This document shows, one piece after another, positions 32,055-40,206 of a DNA stretch of 40,284 nucleotides. The DNA lies in the NCBI GenBank assembly GCA_964444795.1, contig CAYUIQ010000051.1, positions 1 to 40,284 of the forward strand, written 5' to 3'. Below the pieces are notes generated by a model. It ran no database searches. It was not told where the DNA came from and saw only the letters and a program-made list of their open reading frames with translations. Position 1 is the stretch's first letter; every line of letters begins with the position of its first letter. Source of the DNA: JABMRP01 sp964444795 (GTDB lineage: Bacteria; Planctomycetota; Planctomycetia; Pirellulales; Thermoguttaceae). A program made the position numbers and the translations under genes.

Positions 32055-32077
32055 GCCTAATCGCTAATCGCTACCCC
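32055..32077. repeat. Short heptamer-type tract at the TPR gene 3' end
   Basis: The plus strand reads CCTAATCGCTAATCGCTACC and ends in CCCT at the stop codon of the TPR gene (32078). It is a minimal version of the larger tracts. Confidence 0.5.
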
Positions 32078-34567
32078 TCACATTTCAGCCAAGGACTCCA
32101 GCCGTTCACCCCATTCCTCTTTCGTGTAGTTGGTTGTTTCCTCGAAGGGAACGTCATTCTTCATTCGTTTCAACAACACCTTGGCCTGCTCCAGGGTGCC
32201 GCGGGCGTCCAGCGGACGCCGCATGCGCCGGTAGGCGTTGGCGATCTGAACATGGGCTTCCAACGCCTCGGGAGAATTTCGATACCGGTTGGTAGCCAGT
32301 GAATAGGCCTTGACGGCCGCCTCGTACTGTTCGAGGTCGAACAGCGTGCCCGCGATGAGAAAATGACAATTGCGCAACATGGCCTTCTCGGCATCGGTCA
32401 GATCGATCGGGTCGGACATTTCGATCGACTGCGTACCTTCCTGGCGGTCGAGCAGTCCGTCGCGGGATTTCTGAAAGTGTTCGAGAGACGCGCTGAGGAG
32501 TTCCCGCACTTGGCGGGATTCGGTCATCCTCGCTCTTTCCATCTCGCTTTTGCGGAGGCGCTCTTCGGCCGTCGTGGCCTGCCGGCGAAACGTCATGGCG
32601 ATCAGGTAGTTGCCTTCAATCTCGTGAGTCGTTCCGGCGCCGCGTTCGACCGATTCCTCCAAGACGCGCATCGCGTCGTCAAAACGTTCGGCGAAGTAGA
32701 GGAGTTTTCCCAGGGCGAAGAGCGAATCTCGCCATTCCTTGCTGGCCGGAGTGAGGTCGCTGTTGAGGTTCTCGCGGAGCATCGCCTCGGCGTTCTTCGC
32801 ATCGTCGACTTCGAGATAGGCGTTGGCGGCCATGAGCCGGGCCTGAAAACTGGCGGCGTCCTTCGGATAGAACTCGATACATTCGCCGAAGTCCTGCAGC
32901 GCCTCCTCGAACCGGCCGAGGGCCAGCTTGGCTTGTCCCAGGAGGGACAACGCCCGGGGCCGGCGACGTCTCGATTCGTTCTTCAGATATTTATCGAGGA
33001 TCCGCGTGGCGTTGCGATAGTCGTGGCCCTCGAAATAGCCATTGGCGCTGTGCCAAAGGAGATCGGTGTACTCGGTCGCGGTAAACTGCCGTTTGGCCAG
33101 CCGGGAAAACTCGCTGCCGGCCCGGCGCAATTGTGCCCGGCCCTGGCTCCGCACGACCTCGGCGTCGGCCAGCGACATCGAGTCGGCCTGTTCCAGCAGC
33201 GCGTGGCCCCAGGCCCGATGCGTTTCGGCGGTCAATTCCATGCCTCGGGCGACCGAGAACAGGGGCGACAGGTGTTGGGCAAGTTGCAGGGCCACCTCGT
33301 AGTTCTGCGTCTCGAGGTAGTGCCGGTACGCCTCCATCGTGCGGTTTTGCAGCTCCTCCAGCGAAAGCCAGGGGTTGCTGAAGTTAGCCGGGTCGGAAAC
33401 CCCCTCGAACACCTCCCGGTACGCCGCCAGCGACTTGGCGTCTTGCCCCGACTGCAACAACAGTTCGGCCTCCTGGAATCGCGAGGCAAAAGCCTCTGCC
33501 GTATTGGCGTATTTCTTGCGCGTGCGGGTAAACTGATGAACCGCGTCGCCGTACGCTCCCGCTTCTTTTTGGCAGACGCCGATCAGATACATCGCCTTGC
33601 TCGTGGCCTGCGTCAGCAAGGTGTCGCGGCCTTGTGCCTGACGAAATAGATCGATTGCCTCTTCGTACTTCCGTCGCGCCATCTCCCGATTGCGTTCGGC
33701 CAGGGCGAAGTCGGGCTCTTCTCCCTGCAACGCCCGGGCTTCGTGCATCAAGACCTGTCCCCGCACCACCATCACTTCGGCACGCAGTTTCGACGAGGCC
33801 GGGATCGTCGCCAGCGCGGCCAGGCATTCGGAGGTTTTCCCCAGCAGCAACTCAATGCGCGCCCGCTGTAAGATGGCCTGATGGCGCTCGACCGAGGAGA
33901 GCTCCGTATCGGCCAGATACGCCTGATTATGTTTCCGTGCCTCGGCCGGCTTCGGGACGGCGTCTTCCAGGAAGGCCCGGGCAAGCATCCTGTGAATCTC
34001 GCTGCGCCGGCTCGGCAGAAAGGTCAGCGCCTCGCCAAGGGCCAAACGGCTGGCGGGAATCTGGCCGCTTAACAGCAGGCTCTTGCCCAAGAGGTACAAG
34101 CCTTCGCCTTTTCGCCCGGGTGGAAACCCGCGATCACGCCCGTCTTCCAGATACCGGGCGGCCAGCAGGTAGTACTTCTGCTTGTCCTTCTTCCAGGTAG
34201 CGTCGGCCTCGTACGCGGTGGCTGCCCCAAGGACAAACGAGGGGCCTCCAAACTCGTCCGGTCCCAGATTATCCTGCTCGCGAAGGAGTTCGGCCTGCCG
34301 CCGCGCCTCGTCGTAGTAGCCCTTGTCCAACGATGCCAAGGCCATCTCCATCGTCACCAGTTCCTCGGGACCGCGACGATCGGACGAAATGCCGTACCAA
34401 AGAAATGCAAAGCCGCTAAGCAACACCAGGCACGTCCCCAAGGCCAGGCCGGCTTTCATTCGATTCGCTTTGGCCCACGCGCGCACTCTCAACGACAGAC
34501 CGGCAAGACCGCCGGTTGGTTCCGGCGCCTGGTCATTCGTATCGTTGGTATCCGCTTGCGAGCTCAT
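32078..34567 (-). CDS. Membrane-anchored tetratricopeptide-repeat protein
   Basis: The start at 34567 (MSSQADTNDTND) has GGAAG just upstream; a 41-residue longer frame is low-complexity and less likely. The 829 residues comprise a short cytoplasmic N-terminus, one membrane helix at about 37-58 (AGLALGTCLVLLSGFAFLWYG) and then helical repeats to the end. TPR units are readable in several places (for example GYYDEARRQAELL, AYGDAVHQFTRTRKKY, RFEEALQDFGECIEFYPKD, QYEAAVKAYSLATNRY), with Ala/Gly at the usual positions, so the bulk lies outside the cytoplasm. No enzymatic motif is seen. It is a likely protein-protein scaffold; a flagellar role is possible from its neighbours but not shown. Confidence 0.85.
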   Translation of the reverse strand: MSSQADTNDTNDQAPEPTGGLAGLSLRVRAWAKANRMKAGLALGTCLVLLSGFAFLWYGISSDRRGPEELVTMEMALASLDKGYYDEARRQAELLREQDNLGPDEFGGPSFVLGAATAYEADATWKKDKQKYYLLAARYLEDGRDRGFPPGRKGEGLYLLGKSLLLSGQIPASRLALGEALTFLPSRRSEIHRMLARAFLEDAVPKPAEARKHNQAYLADTELSSVERHQAILQRARIELLLGKTSECLAALATIPASSKLRAEVMVVRGQVLMHEARALQGEEPDFALAERNREMARRKYEEAIDLFRQAQGRDTLLTQATSKAMYLIGVCQKEAGAYGDAVHQFTRTRKKYANTAEAFASRFQEAELLLQSGQDAKSLAAYREVFEGVSDPANFSNPWLSLEELQNRTMEAYRHYLETQNYEVALQLAQHLSPLFSVARGMELTAETHRAWGHALLEQADSMSLADAEVVRSQGRAQLRRAGSEFSRLAKRQFTATEYTDLLWHSANGYFEGHDYRNATRILDKYLKNESRRRRPRALSLLGQAKLALGRFEEALQDFGECIEFYPKDAASFQARLMAANAYLEVDDAKNAEAMLRENLNSDLTPASKEWRDSLFALGKLLYFAERFDDAMRVLEESVERGAGTTHEIEGNYLIAMTFRRQATTAEERLRKSEMERARMTESRQVRELLSASLEHFQKSRDGLLDRQEGTQSIEMSDPIDLTDAEKAMLRNCHFLIAGTLFDLEQYEAAVKAYSLATNRYRNSPEALEAHVQIANAYRRMRRPLDARGTLEQAKVLLKRMKNDVPFEETTNYTKEEWGERLESLAEM

Positions 34568-34851
34568 GGTCGCTTCCAGCGTAGTTCCGGGGCGGCAAGT
34601 GGCGGATTGCCCAGGGGGGGACTTTCCGTCACGGCCGGAGAAAATAGCAAGACGAGGAAAAGGCCGGCGGTTTGTACCCAAAACGGCCAAGTCGTGTCAA
34701 TCCGCATTTCAACACCCCCGGCCGCCTATCTCGCGCAGACTGACGCCTTTTGACCGCTGGCCGAAATTATTCGCCAGCAGGCTGCTAGCATCGACAGCAA
34801 TTTCGGCGCGACTTGGCGAGCATCGAAATCGAGTCGGAAGAGGGGGCCGTG

Positions 34852-35646
34852 CTATTCCCGTTTTCGGGCGCGGGAATCCGACGGCTCTTGGGGCGAGCAG
34901 GCGGGCCTGACTTGCTCCATGATCCACCGATCCATGTCGGCCAACATCAGCGGGCTCAACTCATCGGCGCACGGATATTGGCGCAAGGTGACGGGCATGC
35001 CCGCGGTATGGAGCAGCCGAAGATGCTCGCAAACGGTCTCGGTCGGATACTTGGTGCCGTGGCGGCCGCTGGCCAGAAACACCGGCAGGGAGCGGACTTC
35101 GTTGAGCCGGGCCAACGGATTTCGCTGGGAGGGGAATCGGCCGCCCAGCGAGAGAACGCCCGCGAAATAGCCGGGGTGCTCCAGGGCGACGCGGAACGCC
35201 ATCGTCCCGCCGCAATCGAATCCGGCCACGAAGATCTTTCGCGGGTCGACGTGGTAGTCCCGCCGCACGGCTGCGATGCAGTCGAAGATCCGCTGCTCGG
35301 CCTCTCGAATCTGATCGTCGGTTTGCTCCCAGCGAAACCCCGAGCCAGCAACTTCCGTGCCGGCCGCGCAGCCAGTTCGCTGCGATGCTGTTCCCTGGGG
35401 CGCCACGCCCACGTAGTTGCGCATACTCACCAGGGGCATCACACGCATGAGTTGCTGTTGATCGCTTCCCGTACCGTGCAACCAGACCAAGAGCGGGTAG
35501 GCATATCCCGATTCGTAGTGCAAGGGGACAAAAACGGCGTGTTCGCCACACGAGGGCGAACAGGAAAAGGTTCCGGCCGCGACATCGGGTGGGGGTGTCC
35601 CCGACCACGACGCCTTCAACTTGGCCAATTGCTCAATTCGCTTCAT
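34852..35646 (-). CDS. Alpha/beta-hydrolase-fold protein, catalytic triad lost
   Basis: The 264-residue protein has the order of elements of carboxylesterase/phospholipase-type alpha/beta hydrolases: LLVWLHGTGSDQQQL (oxyanion region, about 52-66), the nucleophile elbow, and the late catalytic loops. The elbow reads GFDCGG (142-147) where GxSxGG is expected, so Ser is Asp. The acid loop reads SGRHGTKYP (193-201) with no Asp, and the usual His position reads YPCADELSP (224-232) with Asp228. All three triad positions are therefore changed. The start at 35646 is preferred over a 29-residue longer frame. Either a pseudoenzyme (binding protein) or an unusual chemistry with Asp as nucleophile. Confidence 0.75.
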   Translation of the reverse strand: MKRIEQLAKLKASWSGTPPPDVAAGTFSCSPSCGEHAVFVPLHYESGYAYPLLVWLHGTGSDQQQLMRVMPLVSMRNYVGVAPQGTASQRTGCAAGTEVAGSGFRWEQTDDQIREAEQRIFDCIAAVRRDYHVDPRKIFVAGFDCGGTMAFRVALEHPGYFAGVLSLGGRFPSQRNPLARLNEVRSLPVFLASGRHGTKYPTETVCEHLRLLHTAGMPVTLRQYPCADELSPLMLADMDRWIMEQVRPACSPQEPSDSRARKRE

Positions 35647-35836
35647 GGCACCCGGTCGGTAGAGATGTTTGCGGAAGAGAAAACTCCAGCACCGGCAATC
35701 CGGAACACAGGGGCAGACGGGGCCGAGACGCACGCTCCGGGACGCGGTTTCGGTGGAATAGCCCCCAGACTTTACTCGATCCCCAGGGTGGCTGTCAACA
35801 CGGAGCCCCCGCCGACGCGAAAGAATGAGCGAATCG

Positions 35837-36781
35837 TCAGTCGAGCAGGTTGTCCATCGCCGCGACGAGGCCCTTGACGGCCTCGACGCTCTTCTCGAAC
35901 CCGGCCCGTTCGCCGTCGCTCAGCGGCAATTCGATGATTCGTTCGACGCCCCCGGCCCCGAGCACGATCGGCACGCCCACGTAATATCCGCCCACGCCGT
36001 ACTCCGCGTCGCAGTAGGCCGCACACGGAAGCAGCCGCTTTTTGTCGCGAACGATGGCCTCGATCATCTGGGTGGTGGCTGCCGCCGGGGCATAGTAGGC
36101 GCTGCCGGTCTTCAACAGGGAGACGATTTCCGCTCCCCCGTCGCGGGTGCGCTGAACGATCTCCTCAAGGCGTCCCGGCTCGATCAGTTGCGTCACCGGA
36201 ATACCGCCCACCGAGGTACAACTGGGCAGCGGAACCATCGTATCGCCGTGTCCTCCCAACAGCATCGCCGAGACGTCCTCGACGCTCACTCCGAGTTCCA
36301 CCGCCAAAAACGTACGAAATCGGGCCGTGTCGAGTACCCCAGCTTGCCCTATTACCCGCGACGGCGGAAAGCCGGTCACTTGCAACGTCCGCTGGACCAT
36401 CGCATCCAACGGGTTGCTGACCACGATGACGATCGCCTCGGGGCTGGTCTGCTTGATCTGCTCGGCCACGGAGCCGACGATTTTCGCGTTGGTCACCAGC
36501 AAGTCGTCGCGGCTCATACCCGGTTTACGCGGCATGCCGGCAGTAATGACCACAATATCGCTGCCGGCCGTATCGGCGTAATCGGTCGTTCCTTGGACGT
36601 TGGAGTCGAACGACATGATCGGCGATGCTTGCATCAGATCGAGCGCCTTGCCCCGCGGCATGTCCTCCGTTTTGGGGATATCCAAGAGGACAACGTCGCC
36701 CAATTCCGCGGCGGCACACCAATGGGCGGTCGTAGCGCCGACATTTCCAGCCCCGACGATCGTGATCTTTGCACGTTTCAT
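35837..36781 (-). CDS. mdh: Malate dehydrogenase, LDH-like type
   Basis: It oxidises malate to oxaloacetate with NAD in the TCA cycle. The 314 residues are the length of the LDH-like MDH group common outside the enterics. The dinucleotide fold is GAGNVGATTA at about 9-18; the substrate arginines lie in GMPRKPGMSRDDLL; the catalytic His is in LGGHGDTMVPL, with the paired Asp in LDTARFRTFLA. The LVTNAKI and SNPLDAMV segments are typical. AGGAA about 10 bases before the ATG at 36781 supports that start. It is unrelated to flagella and marks the return to housekeeping sequence. Confidence 0.95.
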   Translation of the reverse strand: MKRAKITIVGAGNVGATTAHWCAAAELGDVVLLDIPKTEDMPRGKALDLMQASPIMSFDSNVQGTTDYADTAGSDIVVITAGMPRKPGMSRDDLLVTNAKIVGSVAEQIKQTSPEAIVIVVSNPLDAMVQRTLQVTGFPPSRVIGQAGVLDTARFRTFLAVELGVSVEDVSAMLLGGHGDTMVPLPSCTSVGGIPVTQLIEPGRLEEIVQRTRDGGAEIVSLLKTGSAYYAPAAATTQMIEAIVRDKKRLLPCAAYCDAEYGVGGYYVGVPIVLGAGGVERIIELPLSDGERAGFEKSVEAVKGLVAAMDNLLD

Positions 36782-37217
36782 AATAGAAGAGTTCCTGCTT
36801 CTGGATGTTGCGGACGAATCAGCAGCGGGCGCACCGCCAAGAGTGTGAGTATCCACACGAGAGCCGAGAAGTCAAGCGGTGCGGGCATGTACGATGGGCC
36901 TCGGAGCCCGTCGATCGCGGCAATGTACGATGGGCCTCCGAGCCCGTCGCTCCGGGATTGTACGATGGGCCTCCGAGCCCGTCGCTCCGGGATTGCCGTG
37001 GGCCTCGCATCGCCGTTGCACACGGGTTCCAACGGGCTCTTCCCCACCGGCCCCGTGCCGGTGCGGAAGGCGGACAAACCAGACCCACCAAGCTCAGACG
37101 ACACACACATGCACGTCAAACGTATCGTCCGGAACCGGCATCCTAACGGCGCGCGAGCCGTCAATCCATGTCTCGATCGCTTCGACGCGCCGGGCACAAG
37201 TGCCGGGGCCAGACGGG
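36782..37217. other. Gene-free stretch upstream of mdh
   Basis: About 436 bases carry the mdh ribosome site, then a run of three tandem hairpin repeats (36888-36993, listed separately) and about 220 bases in which I see neither a gene nor a clear promoter. Short open frames here are compositionally like the repeats. Confidence 0.5.
36888..36993. repeat. Three tandem copies of a hairpin repeat
   Basis: Units start at 36888, 36924 and 36959 (spacing 36 and 35). Each contains GTACGATGGGC, a 6-base loop, and GCCCGTC, forming a 7-pair stem with one G-T pair. Copies 2 and 3 are identical over about 34 bases. A fourth, single copy lies at 40059-40082. The spacers are part of the unit, so this is not a CRISPR array. 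Confidence 0.85.
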
Positions 37218-38720
37218 TCAAGTGTCGTCGGAATCCGAACCCTTGCCGCCGGCTGAATCGAGTCCACTGAAATCCGGCATCTGCCCCTCCGGCAAGCCGA
37301 TCTCATCGAGCGACACGCCGGCCTGGACGGCGAAACTCTTGCCGAACGTGCGCTGGCGGAACGTCTTATCGCCCCGGCGAAACCGCCACATGGCTACCCA
37401 GAGCCCCAACAGGGCAACGAGAAACAGCCCCCCGGCAACGGCGCCGGCGATGGTATGGTAGTTCGGTTCCTCGCGGGGGATCCAGACCGCTCGGCGGCCG
37501 ATCAGCATCGGTGCCAACTGCTGTTTCCCCGCTCCGGAGGTGAATTTCCACGACTTGAAGAACACCCCGGCGATGCAAACGGTTTCCGAAAACTCGGGGC
37601 CGTCCCCTTGCGGCATCTCCGGCGGCACCTCGCGCACGCAAAACGTGATCGGATTGGGAGTGGATTCTTCGGTCACGATATCCACTTCATAGTAGTGATC
37701 AATACCGAAACGTTCCTGGATGTCGGCGTCTTCGACCCGGATCTTCACGACCCGACGTGCCCGGCCTCTGAGTATGACCAGGCGGCCTCGCTGCGAAGCC
37801 GGTTTGTTGAACAGCGGGACGATCGAGTCGTAGCTCTCTTCGCTTTCCTCCAGCGCCTCGCGGGCGATACGCGCCAGTTGCCCTCGCTTGGCGCGGCCGA
37901 CGGCGGCCATCAGTTGGTAGAATCCTTCGCGCTCTTCCTTGGTGATCGGCCGGCGAGTCCAGTCTTTGACGTTGTCCAACAGGGCAACATCCATCTCCAG
38001 GTCGCCCAACACGTTGTCCGGATACCATGCCAAACGTTTGGCGGCAAAGCAGGGCGTCGGGTGCTTGTCGGCGGATCCCTGGAGTTTCAAAAAGACCCCG
38101 AAGACGCCAACCCGCTCGTCGATCGACTGTCCCAACGGCCACGCCTTGGGAACCTCCGTCGTGAAGATCACCGCCGGATCGAGCGCCGCGGCCAACTCGA
38201 TCTCGCAACGATAGTAGCGGGCCATGTCGAAGTGCTTGGCCACCTCGGGAAACGGCTCATGTACGTCGACCCGGCGAACGCGACCGTTCAGATGGAACAA
38301 CTCGCCGCGAAACGACTCGGGGTCGCTGCCGACGGCCGACAGATCGAATTTCTCCTTCGCCCATTTCTCGAAGCGGGTTACCTGCAACATGCGCAGGCGA
38401 CCGAGGATTCGCATCAACGTTCCCCGCTCGTCGTCGTGCAATGCCCGGCCGTCAACAAATCGCTGGAAGCAACTGTCGTCGACGCCGCAATACTCCAGAA
38501 ACGCCCGCGCACTCTCGCCGATCCGTGCCACCGGATCCTCTTCCAGCGGATCATCCGTCGTCGCCTCGCCCGGTTCCGTTGCCGACTCGCCCGGTTCGGT
38601 CGCCCCGCTGACCGGATCGCCGGCCGATAGCGACGCCCAAGTCAATGCCGGCAGCAAGATGCATACCGCCAACCACGAGCATCGCGGGGGTTTTTGCGGG
38701 GCTTTGGCCGTTACCGTCAT
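37218..38720 (-). CDS. Membrane protein of unknown function with two copies of a shared domain
   Basis: The start at 38720 overlaps the upstream stop by four bases (ATGA). The 500 residues have a signal segment (about 14-33, CSWLAVCILLPALTWASLSA), an acidic Pro/Glu/Thr linker, two copies of one domain (about 138-234 and 311-415), a membrane helix at about 425-446 and a cytoplasmic tail of about 50 residues. Both copies share the pattern RGxLxxLxGRxRR ... YYxxxI ... EVPxxxP ... Exxxx(A/F)GVF(F/L)K ... PxxxxxRxxWxP. No catalytic motif or known family is recognised. The compact beta-rich pattern with RG-L-x-L-x-G at its head could be OB-like, but that is a guess. Confidence 0.8.
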   Translation of the reverse strand: MTVTAKAPQKPPRCSWLAVCILLPALTWASLSAGDPVSGATEPGESATEPGEATTDDPLEEDPVARIGESARAFLEYCGVDDSCFQRFVDGRALHDDERGTLMRILGRLRMLQVTRFEKWAKEKFDLSAVGSDPESFRGELFHLNGRVRRVDVHEPFPEVAKHFDMARYYRCEIELAAALDPAVIFTTEVPKAWPLGQSIDERVGVFGVFLKLQGSADKHPTPCFAAKRLAWYPDNVLGDLEMDVALLDNVKDWTRRPITKEEREGFYQLMAAVGRAKRGQLARIAREALEESEESYDSIVPLFNKPASQRGRLVILRGRARRVVKIRVEDADIQERFGIDHYYEVDIVTEESTPNPITFCVREVPPEMPQGDGPEFSETVCIAGVFFKSWKFTSGAGKQQLAPMLIGRRAVWIPREEPNYHTIAGAVAGGLFLVALLGLWVAMWRFRRGDKTFRQRTFGKSFAVQAGVSLDEIGLPEGQMPDFSGLDSAGGKGSDSDDT

Positions 38721-39718
38721 GGCTGTATCTCCGTCGGGTTCTCCCACGTCTTGATCGAGTCGGGTCGTGGGCGCCCGCTTACCTCGACATGCTGCCAGCG
38801 GCGGCGAATGACCAGCATCACCCCGGCGCAGATCACGGCGGCCGTGAGGACGACCGCACCGACGGCAGTCGCCGACATCGAGGGAGCTGCCGGAGGCGGA
38901 GGTTTCTTCTTCCAGCGAGGCTCGCGAGCCAGCACGACGGGAGCCAGCCGCACGCTGTCCTTTGCCTTGTACGCCCAGCGTTTGAAGAAGAATCCGGTCA
39001 ACTCGACCGTTTCGCTAATCTTCTCTCCCGTGGGAAAACCCTCCGGCAGATTCAATATATGCACGACAATCAACTGCGTCGGAGAGTCGGCCGGCATCAG
39101 CAAGGTCTTGTAGTAGGTGGTAATGCCCTCGTCGTTCTTTGTGCTGACGGAGATACGGTGCGCCCGGACCAACGTGCCCTTGAGCGTGACCAATTCCCCT
39201 CGATACTCGTTCGGCTGGCGAAAGATCTGCACGAAACGGACCGGTCCCGTGGAAGCCGCCTCCAGTTTGTCCAAATCGGCCCGGGCGAGCACTCCCAGCA
39301 GGTTGTACCAGGCCTTGGTTTCGCCGGACTCCGGACCCGCAAAGAACGTGTTGTCCTTGATTTCCCGAAGGTACTCCGGTTGGACTCCCGGGAAATATCG
39401 CCCCGGAGCCACCACGGGTGGTGTCTCTTCTTCCTCGATCGGCATCGGGTTACGCAACGTGCCGGGAATTCTGTCTTCGGAGGCGGGCCGCAGCCGTGTG
39501 TCGACGGCCTCGCCTTCGCCGGATCCCCCTTCCGACGACCCATCCTCCGAGTTCTCAGCCATGGCTTCGAGCCAGCGCCAGGTATCCGGGTCGGCGGCTT
39601 TGATTGCGACCATGACCGCCAGGCCCAACGACATGACCAGAAGGAGCAACCGCGTCTGCTCCTTGCGGGCCAGGTAATTGCGCGGCCGGTCGGTGGGTGA
39701 GACGCGATGGATGGCCAT
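38717..39718 (-). CDS. Membrane protein of unknown function with one copy of the same domain
   Basis: The start at 39718 (MAIHRVSPTDRPRNYLARKE) has AAGGAA at a good distance; a longer frame is not supported. The 333 residues contain a membrane helix at about 23-40 (RLLLLVMSLGLAVMVAI), an acidic linker, a region at about 105-165 (YFPGVQPEYLREIKDNTFF, then AWYNLLGVLARAD), the shared domain at about 173-270 (RGELVTLKGTLVRAHRI ... YYKTLL ... FPTGEKISETVELTGFFFKRW, in part), a second helix at about 282-304 and a short tail. It is translationally coupled to the next gene, whose two domain copies are its paralogues, so the products probably form one complex. Function unknown. Confidence 0.8.
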   Translation of the reverse strand: MAIHRVSPTDRPRNYLARKEQTRLLLLVMSLGLAVMVAIKAADPDTWRWLEAMAENSEDGSSEGGSGEGEAVDTRLRPASEDRIPGTLRNPMPIEEEETPPVVAPGRYFPGVQPEYLREIKDNTFFAGPESGETKAWYNLLGVLARADLDKLEAASTGPVRFVQIFRQPNEYRGELVTLKGTLVRAHRISVSTKNDEGITTYYKTLLMPADSPTQLIVVHILNLPEGFPTGEKISETVELTGFFFKRWAYKAKDSVRLAPVVLAREPRWKKKPPPPAAPSMSATAVGAVVLTAAVICAGVMLVIRRRWQHVEVSGRPRPDSIKTWENPTEIQP

Positions 39719-39976
39719 GTCTGCCAGTTCCTTGGTTGATGGACGTACGCTTGATTGCGGCGCGAATGCTGAAGAGCTAAGGGATTGCCCCGCGGCAGGC
39801 CGCAACAACACACCCCGCTAGTGAGCTACTGCCGATCTGGTCTTCATGCTCTGCACGGGAACGAGGTCTCCGCGGCGGGAAATGTGCAACTACCCAAATT
39901 TTATCTCCGTCCCGTCTTTCTCACAAGTTTGCTCATCGAGGACCGATGTTCTCTTCGGCGGAGAGAGCCATGAGTA

Positions 39977-40001
39977 TTGCCCCCCCGCACACGGGGGGCA
40001 A
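39977..40001. repeat. Strong G/C-run hairpin
   Basis: TTGCCCCCC at 39977-39985 pairs exactly with GGGGGGCAA at 39993-40001 across a 7-base loop (CGCACAC). No T-run follows on either strand, so it is not a standard terminator. Confidence 0.65.
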
Positions 40002-40058
40002 GCCAAAGCGAGGTCCATCCGATTATACTCTAAAGGTGTGTCCATCGATTTCTGCTGC

Positions 40059-40082
40059 GTACGATGGCCCTCCGAGGCCGTC
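40059..40082. repeat. Single copy of the dispersed hairpin repeat
   Basis: GATGGCC and GGCCGTC flank the same CTCCGA loop found in the tandem copies at 36924-36993. Relative to them the sixth stem pair has changed from G-C to C-G on both arms, so pairing is preserved. Confidence 0.75.
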
Positions 40083-40206
40083 GGGCATTCCATGACGCCG
40101 GTGGCGGAATAATCGCACCGCCGGCCAGCGAATCGAGTTGCAACAGTGCGGCAGGCAGGCTGAGCGGCCGGCCGTATTGCCCCGGGGCGGGAAGGGAGAA
40201 ATAGGC

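Larger units (their letters stand above)
39719..40206. other. Divergent intergenic region before the ECF sigma gene
   Basis: About 488 bases without a supportable gene separate the minus-strand membrane protein pair from the plus-strand sigma factor, so both promoters should lie here, but I could not pick a -10/-35 pair with confidence. It also contains the strong hairpin at 39977-40001 and one dispersed hairpin repeat at 40059-40082. Confidence 0.5.

Noticed and set aside
34700..34850. Possible second sigma-54 promoter upstream of the TPR gene (AGCAA near 34795)
   Set aside because: The -24 half lacks the GG dinucleotide at the required distance.
36888..36993. Possible CRISPR array
   Set aside because: Only three units, and the material between the repeated hairpins is itself conserved, so there are no unique spacers; no cas genes nearby.
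35825..37270. 481-codon plus-strand frame opposite mdh
   Set aside because: Shadow of mdh on the other strand, extended through the tandem hairpin repeats; no homology.
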